Assembly (NCBI GenBank): GCA_031404455.1
Contig: JANNHP010000295.1
Location: 1 to 17,166, forward strand
Length of the DNA stretch: 17,166 nt
Source: JANNHP01 sp031404455
GTDB lineage: Bacteria > Planctomycetota > JAJSAM01 > JAJVHW01
Reading direction: 5' to 3'
The position numbers were made by a program, and so were the translations under genes. The notes under the pieces are model-generated. The model saw only the letters and a list, made by a program, of their open reading frames with translations, was not told the origin of the DNA and ran no database searches. Below, one piece after another: positions 1 to 7,897 of this stretch; the stretch's first letter is position 1; each line of letters begins with the position of its first letter.

Positions 1-1395
1 AGGGCGCCCCGCACGACCCGCACGCGCCGCGCCGCCCCTGCCGCCCGGGTTCAGCCGGTCGAGCCGATACGCGAAGCGCCGCCCGCGCGACCCGCCGCGC
101 AGGACGTCCTTCCCTCCGCCGAGGACGACTTCGGTTTCGGCGCCGATCTCGTCGAGCCGGCTCCGGCGCACTCCCGGTCGGCCGACTCGGCACCCTCCGC
201 CGACTCGCCCGACGACGAACCGCGGCGTCGTCGCCGTCGACGCGGCGGACGCGGCCGCGGACGCAGAGGGGCGCCCGGCGATGCGGCGGGGCCGTCCGGA
301 GACGCACCCGGGGAGGCCGCTCCCGAGCGTCACGCGGCTCCCGGGCGCCAGGCCGTGCCGGAGCGCCAGGCCGTTCCCGAGCGCCAGGCCGTTCCCGAAC
401 GCGAGGCTCCTCACGCTCGAAAGCCCGCTCCCGAGCCGACCGCCGACGACTTCGGCGTGCTTCCCGACGACGAAGTCCCGCCCGCGCCCGCGGCGGAGCG
501 GTTCGCTCCCGACCCGGCGTTCGAGCGCGAGGATCGCGGCCCGAGGGACCGGCGCGACCACTCGCGCGGGCGGCCCGACCGCTTCGCCCCGTCGCGTGCG
601 GAGGAGCCGGCGCCCGAGCCGCGGCCCGCGGCACCGCGTCTGCGCCAGCCCCACGGCGTGCACGAGTGGTTCTCGCCGGAGCGCCTCGATGCGTGCCAGC
701 GCGCCATCCACTACCACTTCCGCGATCTCGGACTGCTCGAGAACGCGCTGACGCACTCGTCGATCAAGTCGGACGACCGCCCGTCCTACGAGCGCATGGA
801 GTTCCTCGGCGACTCGGTGATCGGGCTCGTGATCGCGGAGTACCTCTACAACCTGCTCCCCGACTGCGACGAGGGCGAACTCACGAAGGTGAAGTCGATG
901 GTCGTCTCGACCGACGGCCTCGCCGACGCCGCCAAGGTCTGCGGCCTCGACCGCTTCCTCGCGGTGGGCCGCGGCATCCTCATGAAGGACGCCGTGCCGC
1001 GCTCGCTCGTCGCCGACGTGTTCGAGGGTGTCGTCGGCGCGGTCTACCTCGACCGCGGCTACGAGACGGTGCGCCTCTACATCCTCGACCTCCTGCGTCC
1101 GCACATCGAGAAGGCGCTCTCGGACCGCGGCGCGCGGAACTTCAAGTCGGTGCTCCAGCAGGTCGCGCAGCGCGACTCGGGGGAGACGCCGTACTACGAG
1201 GTGCTCCGCGAGGGCGGTCCCGAGCACTCCCGCGTCTTCGAGGTCGCCGCGGTCGTAGGGCGCAGGCGCTTCGGCGTCGCGCGCGCGCCGACGAAGAAGG
1301 AGGCCGAGCAGGCCGCCGCGAAGCTCGCCCTGCAGACGATCCTCATCGAGAAGTCGTCGCGGAAGTCGGCCCCTCGTCGTCGTCGCCCGCGCTGA
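1..1395 (+). CDS. rnc: Ribonuclease III with long disordered N-terminal extension (5' end outside window)
   Basis: RNase III cleaves double-stranded RNA in rRNA maturation and mRNA turnover. The reading frame is open from base 1, so the start lies outside the window; 464 residues are visible. The catalytic domain begins near residue 218. Its signature ERMEFLGDSV starts at residue 264 (consensus ERLEFLGDAV), and the second acidic motif ADVFEGVVGAVYLD follows, so the metal-binding Glu/Asp residues are present. A dsRNA-binding domain follows (NFKSVLQQVAQ to KKEAEQAAAKLALQTI). The first ~217 residues are low complexity: an acidic DDFG motif at 42-45 and again at 149-152, an Arg/Gly-rich run at 75-90, and hexapeptide repeats of the form ERQAVP. 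A GTG at 355 would give a 346-residue protein, but nothing marks it as the start. E. coli RNase III is about 226 residues. mfd follows after 52 bp. Confidence 0.92.
   Translation, partial: RAPRTTRTRRAAPAARVQPVEPIREAPPARPAAQDVLPSAEDDFGFGADLVEPAPAHSRSADSAPSADSPDDEPRRRRRRRGGRGRGRRGAPGDAAGPSGDAPGEAAPERHAAPGRQAVPERQAVPERQAVPEREAPHARKPAPEPTADDFGVLPDDEVPPAPAAERFAPDPAFEREDRGPRDRRDHSRGRPDRFAPSRAEEPAPEPRPAAPRLRQPHGVHEWFSPERLDACQRAIHYHFRDLGLLENALTHSSIKSDDRPSYERMEFLGDSVIGLVIAEYLYNLLPDCDEGELTKVKSMVVSTDGLADAAKVCGLDRFLAVGRGILMKDAVPRSLVADVFEGVVGAVYLDRGYETVRLYILDLLRPHIEKALSDRGARNFKSVLQQVAQRDSGETPYYEVLREGGPEHSRVFEVAAVVGRRRFGVARAPTKKEAEQAAAKLALQTILIEKSSRKSAPRRRRPR
355..410 (+). repeat. Short tandem repeats encoding ERQAVP in the rnc extension
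   Basis: An 18-bp unit, gagcgccaggccgtKccS, is repeated nearly perfectly about three times and encodes hexapeptides of the type ERQAVP. A more diverged copy precedes it (ERHAAPGRQAVP). It lies in the disordered N-terminal extension of RNase III and may vary in copy number by replication slippage. Confidence 0.7.
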
Positions 1396-1447
1396 GCGCG
1401 CACTGTTCCGTCGTCGCTCCGCGCCGTCGACGAGAGGTCGCCGGTAC

Positions 1448-4400
1448 TTGTCCGAGCTGATCGAGAAATTCTCCGAGCTTTCGTTCACGAAGCGGGCGGC
1501 CGAGGCCGGCCGTGCGGGGAGACACTTCGCCGTCGGCGGACTCGTCGGCAGCTCGCCGGCGCTCGTTCTCGCGGCGCTCGGCGCCGGGCGCAGGGCGACG
1601 CGAATCGTCGTCGCGGCGGGACCCGACGAGGCGGCGCTCCTCAAGCAGGACCTCGAGTTCTTCCTCGGCGCCGATTCGAACGTGAGGCTCTTCCCGGCGT
1701 TCGACTCGCTGAAGCCGGAGCTTCGCGTGCGCGAGACGGCGTGTCTCGCGGACCGCACGGCGGTGATCGAGTCGCTCGGCGAGCCGGGTGCCACGGGGTT
1801 CGTCGTCGGATCGCTCGCGGCGCTGCTCCAGCCGGTCCCGTCGCCCGCCGACGTCGCGCGGTCGCGTCTGACGCTGAAGGTCGGCGACCGCCTCGACGCC
1901 GACGCTCTCGCGACACGGCTCGCCGCGGCGGGTTTCGCGCGGATGCCCATGGTCGAGGGGCCCGGCGAGTGGTCGCGGCGCGGCGGCATCCTCGACGTCT
2001 ACCCGCGCGGCCGTGAACTCCCGGTCCGCATCGAACTCTTCGGCGACGAGATCGAGAGTCTGCGCCGCTTCGACCCGACGACGCAGCGCTCGGTCGGCAA
2101 CGTGAAGGAGACGGCGATCCCGATCCTCTCGACCGATGCCGCGTCGGGCGCCGCGTCGGGTGCCGCGGGCGCGAAGCGCGCGTCGATGCTCGTGGACCTC
2201 CTCCCCGCGGGCGCGGAGATCGTCCACGTGGAGGAGCACGCCGCCGCGGCGTGGCTCTCGCGGTTCGAGAAGTCGCGGCCCGAGGAGGATCTCGGCACGC
2301 TCTACGCGCGCTTCGCGCTGCGCAGCCTCGCGTTCGCGAACCTGCGTCTCACGTCCGCGCCAGTCGTCCCCGCGGACGACGCGACGAACGCCCGCCTCCT
2401 CACCGCGACGGGACTCGCGCGCGACCTCGTCACCTTCCGGGACGCGGTGGAGACGCTGCTCGCCTCGAACGACTCGGTGCGACTCTTCTGCGACACCGAC
2501 GGCGAGAGCCACCGCGTGAAGACGCTGCTCGCCGAGACCGGACTCTCCGGCGAGAGCGCGCTCGACGTCTCCGTCGGACGTCTCGCCCACGGCTTCCAGG
2601 TTCCGGCGCTCCGCACCGCGCTCGTCTCGTGCGACGAACTCTTCGGACGCACGCGCATGCCGCGTCCCACGGCGGCGGGCGGCAAGAGCGCCGCGACGGC
2701 GCCCGAGTGGACGGAACTGCGCGCGGGCGACAGCGTCGTCCACCTGGAGCACGGGATCGGGATCTACCGCGGACTCGAGGAGGCCGTGAAGGAGGGCGTC
2801 CGCGGCGAGCACCTGAAGATCGAGTTCGACGGCGGAACCGTGATGTACGTGCCGGTGCTGAAGGCGTCGCTCGTGCACAAGTACGTCGGCGCGGGCGAGG
2901 CGAATCCGAAGCTCTCGACGATCGGCGGAAAGGACTGGGAGGGGAGGAGGGCGCGCGTCGCCGAGGCGGTCGAGGGGATCGCGAAAGACCTCCTCACGAC
3001 GCACGCGCTGCGCCGCGCGCGGCCGGGCATCGCGTATCCGCCCGACGCGCCGGAGCAGATCGAGTTCGAGGCGACGTTCCCGTTCGAGCTGACGCCCGAC
3101 CAGGAGACGGCGATGGCGGCGATCCGCCGCGACATGGAGCGCGAGACGCCGACCGACCGGCTCATCTGCGGCGACGTCGGCTTCGGCAAGACCGAGCTCG
3201 CGGTGCGCGCGGCGTTCAAGGTGGTGATGGCCGGACGCCAGGTCGCGGTGCTCGTGCCGACCACGGTGCTCGCGGAGCAGCACGGCCAGGTCTTCGCCGA
3301 GCGGTTCGCGGGCTACCCGATCACCGTGGAGGTGCTCTCGCGCTTCCGCACCGACCGCGAGCAGCGGGGCATCGTCGAGCGCACGGCGACGGGCGGCGCG
3401 GACGTGGTGATCGGCACGCACCGGCTCGTCTCGGGCGACGTGAAGTTCAAGGACCTCGGCCTCCTCGTCATCGACGAGGAACAGCGCTTCGGCGTGAAGG
3501 CGAAGGAGGCGCTGCGCCAGTACCGCGCGACGGTGGATGTGCTCACGCTCACCGCGACGCCGATCCCTCGCACGCTGCACATGGCGCTGCTCGGACTGCG
3601 CGACATCAGCTCGCTGAACACTCCGCCGTTCGGCCGCCGCGCGATCGACACGCACGTCGTCGCGGGCGGCGACGCCGAGGTGCGCGACGCGCTCCTCGCC
3701 GAGATCGAGCGCGGCGGCCAGGCGTACTTCATCCACAACCGAGTGCAGTCGATCGAGCAGGTCGCGGCGAAGATCCGCCACGTCGTGCCCGAGGCGCGCG
3801 TCGCGGTGATCCACGGGCAGATGCCGGACCACCTCGTCGAGGAACGGATGCACCAGTTCGTCGCGCACGAGGTGGACGTCCTCGTGGCGACGACGATCGT
3901 CGAATCGGGCCTCGACATCCCGAACGCGAACACGATCTTCATCGACCAGGCCCATCAGCTCGGTCTCGCCGACCTCCACCAGCTCCGCGGCCGCGTCGGG
4001 CGCTACGACCGCCGCGCCTACTGCTACCTGCTCGTGCCGCCGGGGACTCTCGCGACCGACGCCGAACGGCGCGTGCGCGCGGTCGAGGAGCTGTCGGAGC
4101 TCGGCTCCGGTTTCCGCATCGCCATGCGCGACCTCGAGATCCGCGGTGCCGGCAACCTCCTCGGCGCCGAGCAGTCGGGCCACATCGCCGCGGTCGGCTA
4201 CGAGCTCTACTGCGCGCTCCTCGCGGACGCGGTGAAGCGTGTGCGCAAGGAACGGGTCGAGTTCCGCACGTCGTGCCACGTCAACTTGCCCGTCGACGCG
4301 GCCGTGCCGCCGTCCTACGTGGCGGACGACCGTCAGCGGATGGACCTCTACCGGCGGTTCGCGTGCGCGACCGAGGCGCGCGACGTGGACGCCGCGCTCG

Positions 4401-4705
4401 GCGAGGCGCGCGACCGCTACGGGCCGCTTCCCGACGCCGTCAAGCTCGTGGCCCAGCTCGCGCGGATCCGCATCCACGCCGAGAAGCTGGGCATCACCCG
4501 GATCAGCGTGATCGTCGAGGGGGGCGAGGACCGCATCCAGCTCCGCTGCGTCGAACCGCGCCGGGTGAGGAAGGCGCTCGAGCACATGGGCACCAGCCTC
4601 CGGATCGTGGACGCCGCGAACTGTCAACTGCTCCTCGCGCAGATCGACTGGTCCGCGGCGCGACTCGCCGACGCGGTCCTTCGCGTGCTGAGCCGAGTCG
4701 CCTAG
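1448..4705 (+). CDS. mfd: Transcription-repair coupling factor Mfd
   Basis: Mfd displaces RNA polymerase stalled at DNA lesions and recruits UvrA. The 1085 residues are close to the usual ~1150. Domain order is canonical: UvrB-like N-terminal module (SRRGGILDVYPRGRELPV near residue 176), CarD-like RNA-polymerase-interaction domain (about 420-515, GDSVVHLEHGIGIYRG), RecG-like translocase with Walker A GDVGFGKTE near 575, DEEQ box near 675 and TLTATPIPRTL. Then come the helicase C domain with ATTIVESGLDIPNANT and QLRGRVGR near 847, and the C-terminal TRCF domain from about 940. The start is a TTG at 1448, preceded by a weak GAGAGG at 1432-1437; no better start was seen in the 52 bp after rnc. 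Residues 235-245 are an Ala/Gly-Ser-rich insert. It probably lies in one operon with rnc and the downstream lipoprotein gene. Confidence 0.97.
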   Translation: MSELIEKFSELSFTKRAAEAGRAGRHFAVGGLVGSSPALVLAALGAGRRATRIVVAAGPDEAALLKQDLEFFLGADSNVRLFPAFDSLKPELRVRETACLADRTAVIESLGEPGATGFVVGSLAALLQPVPSPADVARSRLTLKVGDRLDADALATRLAAAGFARMPMVEGPGEWSRRGGILDVYPRGRELPVRIELFGDEIESLRRFDPTTQRSVGNVKETAIPILSTDAASGAASGAAGAKRASMLVDLLPAGAEIVHVEEHAAAAWLSRFEKSRPEEDLGTLYARFALRSLAFANLRLTSAPVVPADDATNARLLTATGLARDLVTFRDAVETLLASNDSVRLFCDTDGESHRVKTLLAETGLSGESALDVSVGRLAHGFQVPALRTALVSCDELFGRTRMPRPTAAGGKSAATAPEWTELRAGDSVVHLEHGIGIYRGLEEAVKEGVRGEHLKIEFDGGTVMYVPVLKASLVHKYVGAGEANPKLSTIGGKDWEGRRARVAEAVEGIAKDLLTTHALRRARPGIAYPPDAPEQIEFEATFPFELTPDQETAMAAIRRDMERETPTDRLICGDVGFGKTELAVRAAFKVVMAGRQVAVLVPTTVLAEQHGQVFAERFAGYPITVEVLSRFRTDREQRGIVERTATGGADVVIGTHRLVSGDVKFKDLGLLVIDEEQRFGVKAKEALRQYRATVDVLTLTATPIPRTLHMALLGLRDISSLNTPPFGRRAIDTHVVAGGDAEVRDALLAEIERGGQAYFIHNRVQSIEQVAAKIRHVVPEARVAVIHGQMPDHLVEERMHQFVAHEVDVLVATTIVESGLDIPNANTIFIDQAHQLGLADLHQLRGRVGRYDRRAYCYLLVPPGTLATDAERRVRAVEELSELGSGFRIAMRDLEIRGAGNLLGAEQSGHIAAVGYELYCALLADAVKRVRKERVEFRTSCHVNLPVDAAVPPSYVADDRQRMDLYRRFACATEARDVDAALGEARDRYGPLPDAVKLVAQLARIRIHAEKLGITRISVIVEGGEDRIQLRCVEPRRVRKALEHMGTSLRIVDAANCQLLLAQIDWSAARLADAVLRVLSRVA

Positions 4706-4736
4706 GCTGCGCCGTCCTTCTCGAAGGAGTCGTTCG

Positions 4737-5888
4737 ATGCGGACTTGGACACTCGTCACCTGCCTCGCTCTCGCGGTCGCTGGATGCGGATCGGCGCCCG
4801 TCAATCCCGACGAGGGCGACCCGCCGTCGGCGCGACCGATCGCCGCGGAGCTGAACCAGGCGGCGAGGTCCGAGAAGGTCGAGGTCTTCGCGGACCCCCG
4901 CTCGCCGAATCGCGTGCTCGGCACGGTCGAGGGCGAGGTCATCACCTACCGCGAGGTCGTGCAGCTCATCGGTCCGGAGCTTGCTCAGCTCGAGAATCCG
5001 GCCGACAAGGCCGACCGCGAGAATCGCGCCCTCCTCGAGATCGCCCGCGAGCGGCTCCTCTACCGCGCGGCGGCGGACGCCATGGTGCACGCCACGCGCG
5101 ACGAGGTGGACCTCGAGAGGTCGGAGTTCGTCAGGGACCTCGCGCGCAACGGCGGCACGCTCGAGGCGTTCCTGAACGAGCACCAGATGTCTCGCCGCGA
5201 GTTCGACGAGATGATCCGCCGGCAGCTCATCGTCGGGAAGTTCCGCCGCGCCGCCGTCGGCCACAGCTCCGATCCGCTCGTCCGCGTGCGACCGGTGACC
5301 GACACGTACGTGGCGCCCGAGGAAGTGCAGAAGTACTACGACCGGCATCCCGAGCGCTTCCGGGAGCCCGCGACCGGGCGCTGCCGCATTCTCGTCGTCA
5401 AGGCCGATCTCGAGGCGCCGGACCGCGTGAAGGCGGTTGCAGAGGCGAAGGCGCGCGCCGAGGCGATCCTCGCCCGGCTCCGCGCGGGCGAGGACTGGGT
5501 TCCCGTCTACCGCGAGGCGACCCACGCCTCCGCGGAGACCGATCACCTCGACGGCCTGACCGACGTGCGGCGCGGCGAGAAGGCGGAGTGGATCGAGCGG
5601 TTCGCGTTCGGCTCCGAGAGGGGCACCCTGTCCGACGTGATCCAGATGGGAACGACCTTCTACGTGCTCGAGGCCGAGGGCTGGCACGACGAGCGGGTGG
5701 TGGCGTTCGACGCGGCCGCTCCGCGCATCCGCCGCGAGCTCACGGAGCTCCGCGGGCGGCTCGCCTGGCTCGAGGTCGAGCTGAGCGTCCTCGACGAGTC
5801 CTCGGTCCAGCCGGACTCGTTGCGTGCCCGTCTCCGCGATCTGATGCGCAAGACGCGGCTCCGACTGCTCGGGGACGCGGGGCTCTGA
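4737..5888 (+). CDS. SurA/parvulin-like peptidyl-prolyl isomerase lipoprotein
   Basis: The 383-residue product begins with a lipoprotein signal peptide: MRT, a hydrophobic segment, and a lipobox LAVAGC with the lipidated Cys at residue 17. A SurA-N-like chaperone region follows (about 60-175: GTVEGEVITYREV near 62, FLNEHQMSRREFDEMIRRQLIV), then a divergent parvulin region (about 212-330, starting GRCRILVVKAD). The usual Gly-Gly-x-Leu-Gly segment of parvulins is not evident; the equivalent stretch reads TDHLDGLTDVRRGE, so isomerase activity is doubtful and a chaperone role is likelier. The start is ATG with AAGGAG at 4724-4729, 7 bases upstream. It lies 31 bp after mfd. The family assignment rests on architecture and the SurA-N pattern; the exact substrate cannot be told. 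Expected location: lipid-anchored on the periplasmic side. Confidence 0.82.
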   Translation: MRTWTLVTCLALAVAGCGSAPVNPDEGDPPSARPIAAELNQAARSEKVEVFADPRSPNRVLGTVEGEVITYREVVQLIGPELAQLENPADKADRENRALLEIARERLLYRAAADAMVHATRDEVDLERSEFVRDLARNGGTLEAFLNEHQMSRREFDEMIRRQLIVGKFRRAAVGHSSDPLVRVRPVTDTYVAPEEVQKYYDRHPERFREPATGRCRILVVKADLEAPDRVKAVAEAKARAEAILARLRAGEDWVPVYREATHASAETDHLDGLTDVRRGEKAEWIERFAFGSERGTLSDVIQMGTTFYVLEAEGWHDERVVAFDAAAPRIRRELTELRGRLAWLEVELSVLDESSVQPDSLRARLRDLMRKTRLRLLGDAGL

Positions 5889-5972
5889 CAGGGTCCCAGC
5901 CCGTCCGCGCGGGCGCGAAATCAGCCTCGGAGAAAGCTCGCGGAAGGACTCGCCCGGCCCGGCAGGCCACGT

Positions 5973-5978
5973 TATGAT
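5973..5978 (+). promoter_or_regulatory. Candidate -10 element upstream of first toroid gene
   Basis: TATGAT (5 of 6 matches to TATAAT) in the 133-bp gap between the SurA-like gene and the first toroid gene. No convincing -35 lies 16-18 bp upstream. A start near 5985 would give a leader of about 37 bases containing the strong ribosome binding site at 6011-6017. Confidence 0.5.
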
Positions 5979-6010
5979 CGGTCGTCAACTGAGGGTGTCC
6001 CCTTGAAGTC

Positions 6011-6017
6011 GGAGGAG
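6011..6017 (+). promoter_or_regulatory. Strong Shine-Dalgarno (GGAGGAG) for first toroid gene
   Basis: GGAGGAG ends four bases before the ATG at 6022. It fixes the start and suggests high translation compared with the weak sites before mfd and ribF. Confidence 0.8.
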
Positions 6018-6021
6018 TTCG

Positions 6022-7725
6022 ATGGCCAGAACCAGCGCCCCTGAGCACGACTTGGAGCCCGAGCCGCCGCCCGTTCACGAGCAGCCGGCGGGCTTCAATC
6101 CCGTGCAGTTCGTCCGCGGGGCGATCAAGAACGCTCCGTGGATCGTGATCGCGGTGGTCTTCCACCTGATCATCTTCGCGGTCATGTCGGTCTGGTTCAT
6201 CGCGTCCCACAAGGCCGAGCAGGAGGTGGCGCCCTCGGCCGTCACTGTGAAGAACCGGGTCGAGGAGGAGGTCGTCGAGCCCGACGCGCCTCCGCCCGAG
6301 ATCATCGATCGCAACGCGATCCCGAAGTACAACGAGGCCCAGCAGGAAGGACCCGTCAACCCCGACGAGGTCATCATCCCCGACGCCGCTCCCGGCCGTC
6401 GCGGCGAGATCACCGACAACACCGATCCGAACAAGGAGCCGGGTGAGTTCAACCCCGACCCCGAGGCCCCTGCGAACCTGCCCTCCGGCGCGACCGGCGG
6501 CACGGCGATCGGCGTCGGCAAGGTCGGTCACTTCGGCACGGGCAAGCCCTCGGCGTTCGTCAGCCGGCGCGCAGGCGCGGGCGGGCGCGGCGGCGGCGGC
6601 CTCGGCCAGGGCGGCGGCGGCGGTTCGGGCGGCTCCACGAAGCAGACCGAGACCGCGGTCATGTGGGCGCTGCGCTGGCTGAAGAACCACCAGTCGCCCG
6701 ACGGCCACTGGGACAGCGACGGCTTCGACGCGCACTGCAAGCTGAACCGCTGCGACGGCCCCGGCGAGGCGACGTACGACCCGGGCCTCTCGGGTCTCGC
6801 CCTCCTCTGCTTCCTCGGCGCCGGCGAGACGCACCAGTCCGGCACCTGCCGCGAGACGGTGAAGAACGGCCTCAAGTACCTCCGCGACATCCAGGACTCC
6901 GAAGGCTGCTTCGGCCCGCGCACGTCCCAGCACTTCCTCTACAACCACGCGTGCGCCGCTCTCGCCATGACCGAGGCGTACGGCATGACGGGCAGCCGGG
7001 TGTTCAAGGAGCCGGCACAGCGCGGCATCGGCTTCGTGCTGAAGTCGAAGAACCCCTACCTCGCCTGGCGCTACAACTACCCGCCCGACGGCGACAACGA
7101 CACGTCGATCACCGGCTGGATGGTGATGGTCCTGAAGTCCGGCATCATGTCGGATCTCGACGTCGAGAAGGCCGCCATCAAGGACGCCGTCTCGTGGGTC
7201 GAGAAGATGACCGAGCCCGAGTTCGGCCGTACGGGATACCAGCAGCGCGGCGGACCGCCGGCGCGCACGAACGAGATGATGACGAAGTTCCCGGCCGCAC
7301 AGAGCGAGGCGCTCACGGCCGTGGGCGTGCTGACGCGCATCTTCGCGGGCCACACCACGAAGGACGACGAGTTCATCGTGAAGGGCGCCGACCTGATGGT
7401 GAAGAGGCTCCCCAAGTGGGACGTCGACGCGGGCACGATCGACTTCTACTACTGGTACTACGCGACGCTCGCGATGTTCCAGGTCGGCGGAGACCACTGG
7501 AAGAAGTGGAACGACGCCATGAAGACCGCAATCATCGACCACCAGCGCATGGAGGCCGATCGCGACGAGCGCGGCTCGTGGGATCCGGTGGACTGCTGGT
7601 CGCCCGAGGGCGGCCGAATCTACGCGACCACTCTCAACTGCCTGTGCATGGAGGTTTACTACCGGTACGGCCGCGTCCTCGGCGTCCGCGAGGACACCAA
7701 GAAGCCGCCGGTCGAGAAGAAGTAG
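6022..7725 (+). CDS. Membrane-anchored toroid protein (prenyltransferase/squalene-oxidase repeat), copy 1
   Basis: The 567-residue product has a cytosolic N-terminus, one membrane helix (about 39-61, preceded by FVRGAIKNAPW), an acidic/Pro-rich stretch (70-155), a Gly-rich linker (184-205), and a C-terminal alpha/alpha-toroid domain (about 208-550). QW-like repeats are visible: HQSPDGHW at 223-230, CFGPRTSQHFLYNHACAALA around 296-315, and FYYWYYATLAMFQ around 475-487. In place of the DxDD acid motif of class II terpene cyclases it has PPDGDNDTS (354-362), so a true cyclase reaction is not supported. The single helix followed by a proline-rich periplasmic segment resembles TonB/ExbD-type anchoring, so the toroid should lie outside the inner membrane. 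Conserved cysteines (239, 244, 296, 311) are shared with the next gene. The exact function is unknown. Confidence 0.85.
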   Translation: MARTSAPEHDLEPEPPPVHEQPAGFNPVQFVRGAIKNAPWIVIAVVFHLIIFAVMSVWFIASHKAEQEVAPSAVTVKNRVEEEVVEPDAPPPEIIDRNAIPKYNEAQQEGPVNPDEVIIPDAAPGRRGEITDNTDPNKEPGEFNPDPEAPANLPSGATGGTAIGVGKVGHFGTGKPSAFVSRRAGAGGRGGGGLGQGGGGGSGGSTKQTETAVMWALRWLKNHQSPDGHWDSDGFDAHCKLNRCDGPGEATYDPGLSGLALLCFLGAGETHQSGTCRETVKNGLKYLRDIQDSEGCFGPRTSQHFLYNHACAALAMTEAYGMTGSRVFKEPAQRGIGFVLKSKNPYLAWRYNYPPDGDNDTSITGWMVMVLKSGIMSDLDVEKAAIKDAVSWVEKMTEPEFGRTGYQQRGGPPARTNEMMTKFPAAQSEALTAVGVLTRIFAGHTTKDDEFIVKGADLMVKRLPKWDVDAGTIDFYYWYYATLAMFQVGGDHWKKWNDAMKTAIIDHQRMEADRDERGSWDPVDCWSPEGGRIYATTLNCLCMEVYYRYGRVLGVREDTKKPPVEKK

Positions 7726-7754
7726 CCGAAGCCGTTTCTCAGCAATGACTTGAG

Positions 7755-7784
7755 GCGCCCCGGGTGAAGAGCCCGGGGCGCTTT
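7755..7784 (+). terminator. Rho-independent terminator after toroid copy 1
   Basis: A perfect 10-bp stem, GCGCCCCGGG with CCCGGGGCGC, around a 7-base loop and followed by TTTC. It lies 29 bp after the stop codon. It separates the two paralogues, so they are probably not simply co-transcribed at equal levels. Confidence 0.85.
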
Positions 7785-7887
7785 CGATTCATCCGCGCGC
7801 GTGCGGCACGCCCCGTGCAATCGCAGGGGCGAGGGATCGCAACCTGGAAAGCGAGCCGCCGGCTTTGGGCGAAGCCACGTGCTCGAC

Positions 7888-7892
7888 GGAGG
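7888..7892 (+). promoter_or_regulatory. Shine-Dalgarno that decides the start of toroid copy 2
   Basis: GGAGG lies five bases before the GTG at 7898. The in-frame TTG at 7865 has no such site, and the ATG at 7910 is 17 bases away. Starting at 7898 also aligns the membrane helix at the same residue numbers as in copy 1. Confidence 0.75.
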
Positions 7893-7897
7893 TCTCC

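Noticed and set aside
1343..4945. 1200-residue open frame on the minus strand opposite mfd
   Set aside because: It is the antisense shadow of mfd in GC-rich DNA: Arg/Glu/Asp/Val-rich with no recognisable domain, while mfd on the plus strand matches its family end to end.
7865..7897. TTG start for the second toroid gene
   Set aside because: It has no ribosome binding site, and the GTG at 7898 has GGAGG at 5-base spacing and aligns the anchor helix with the paralogue.
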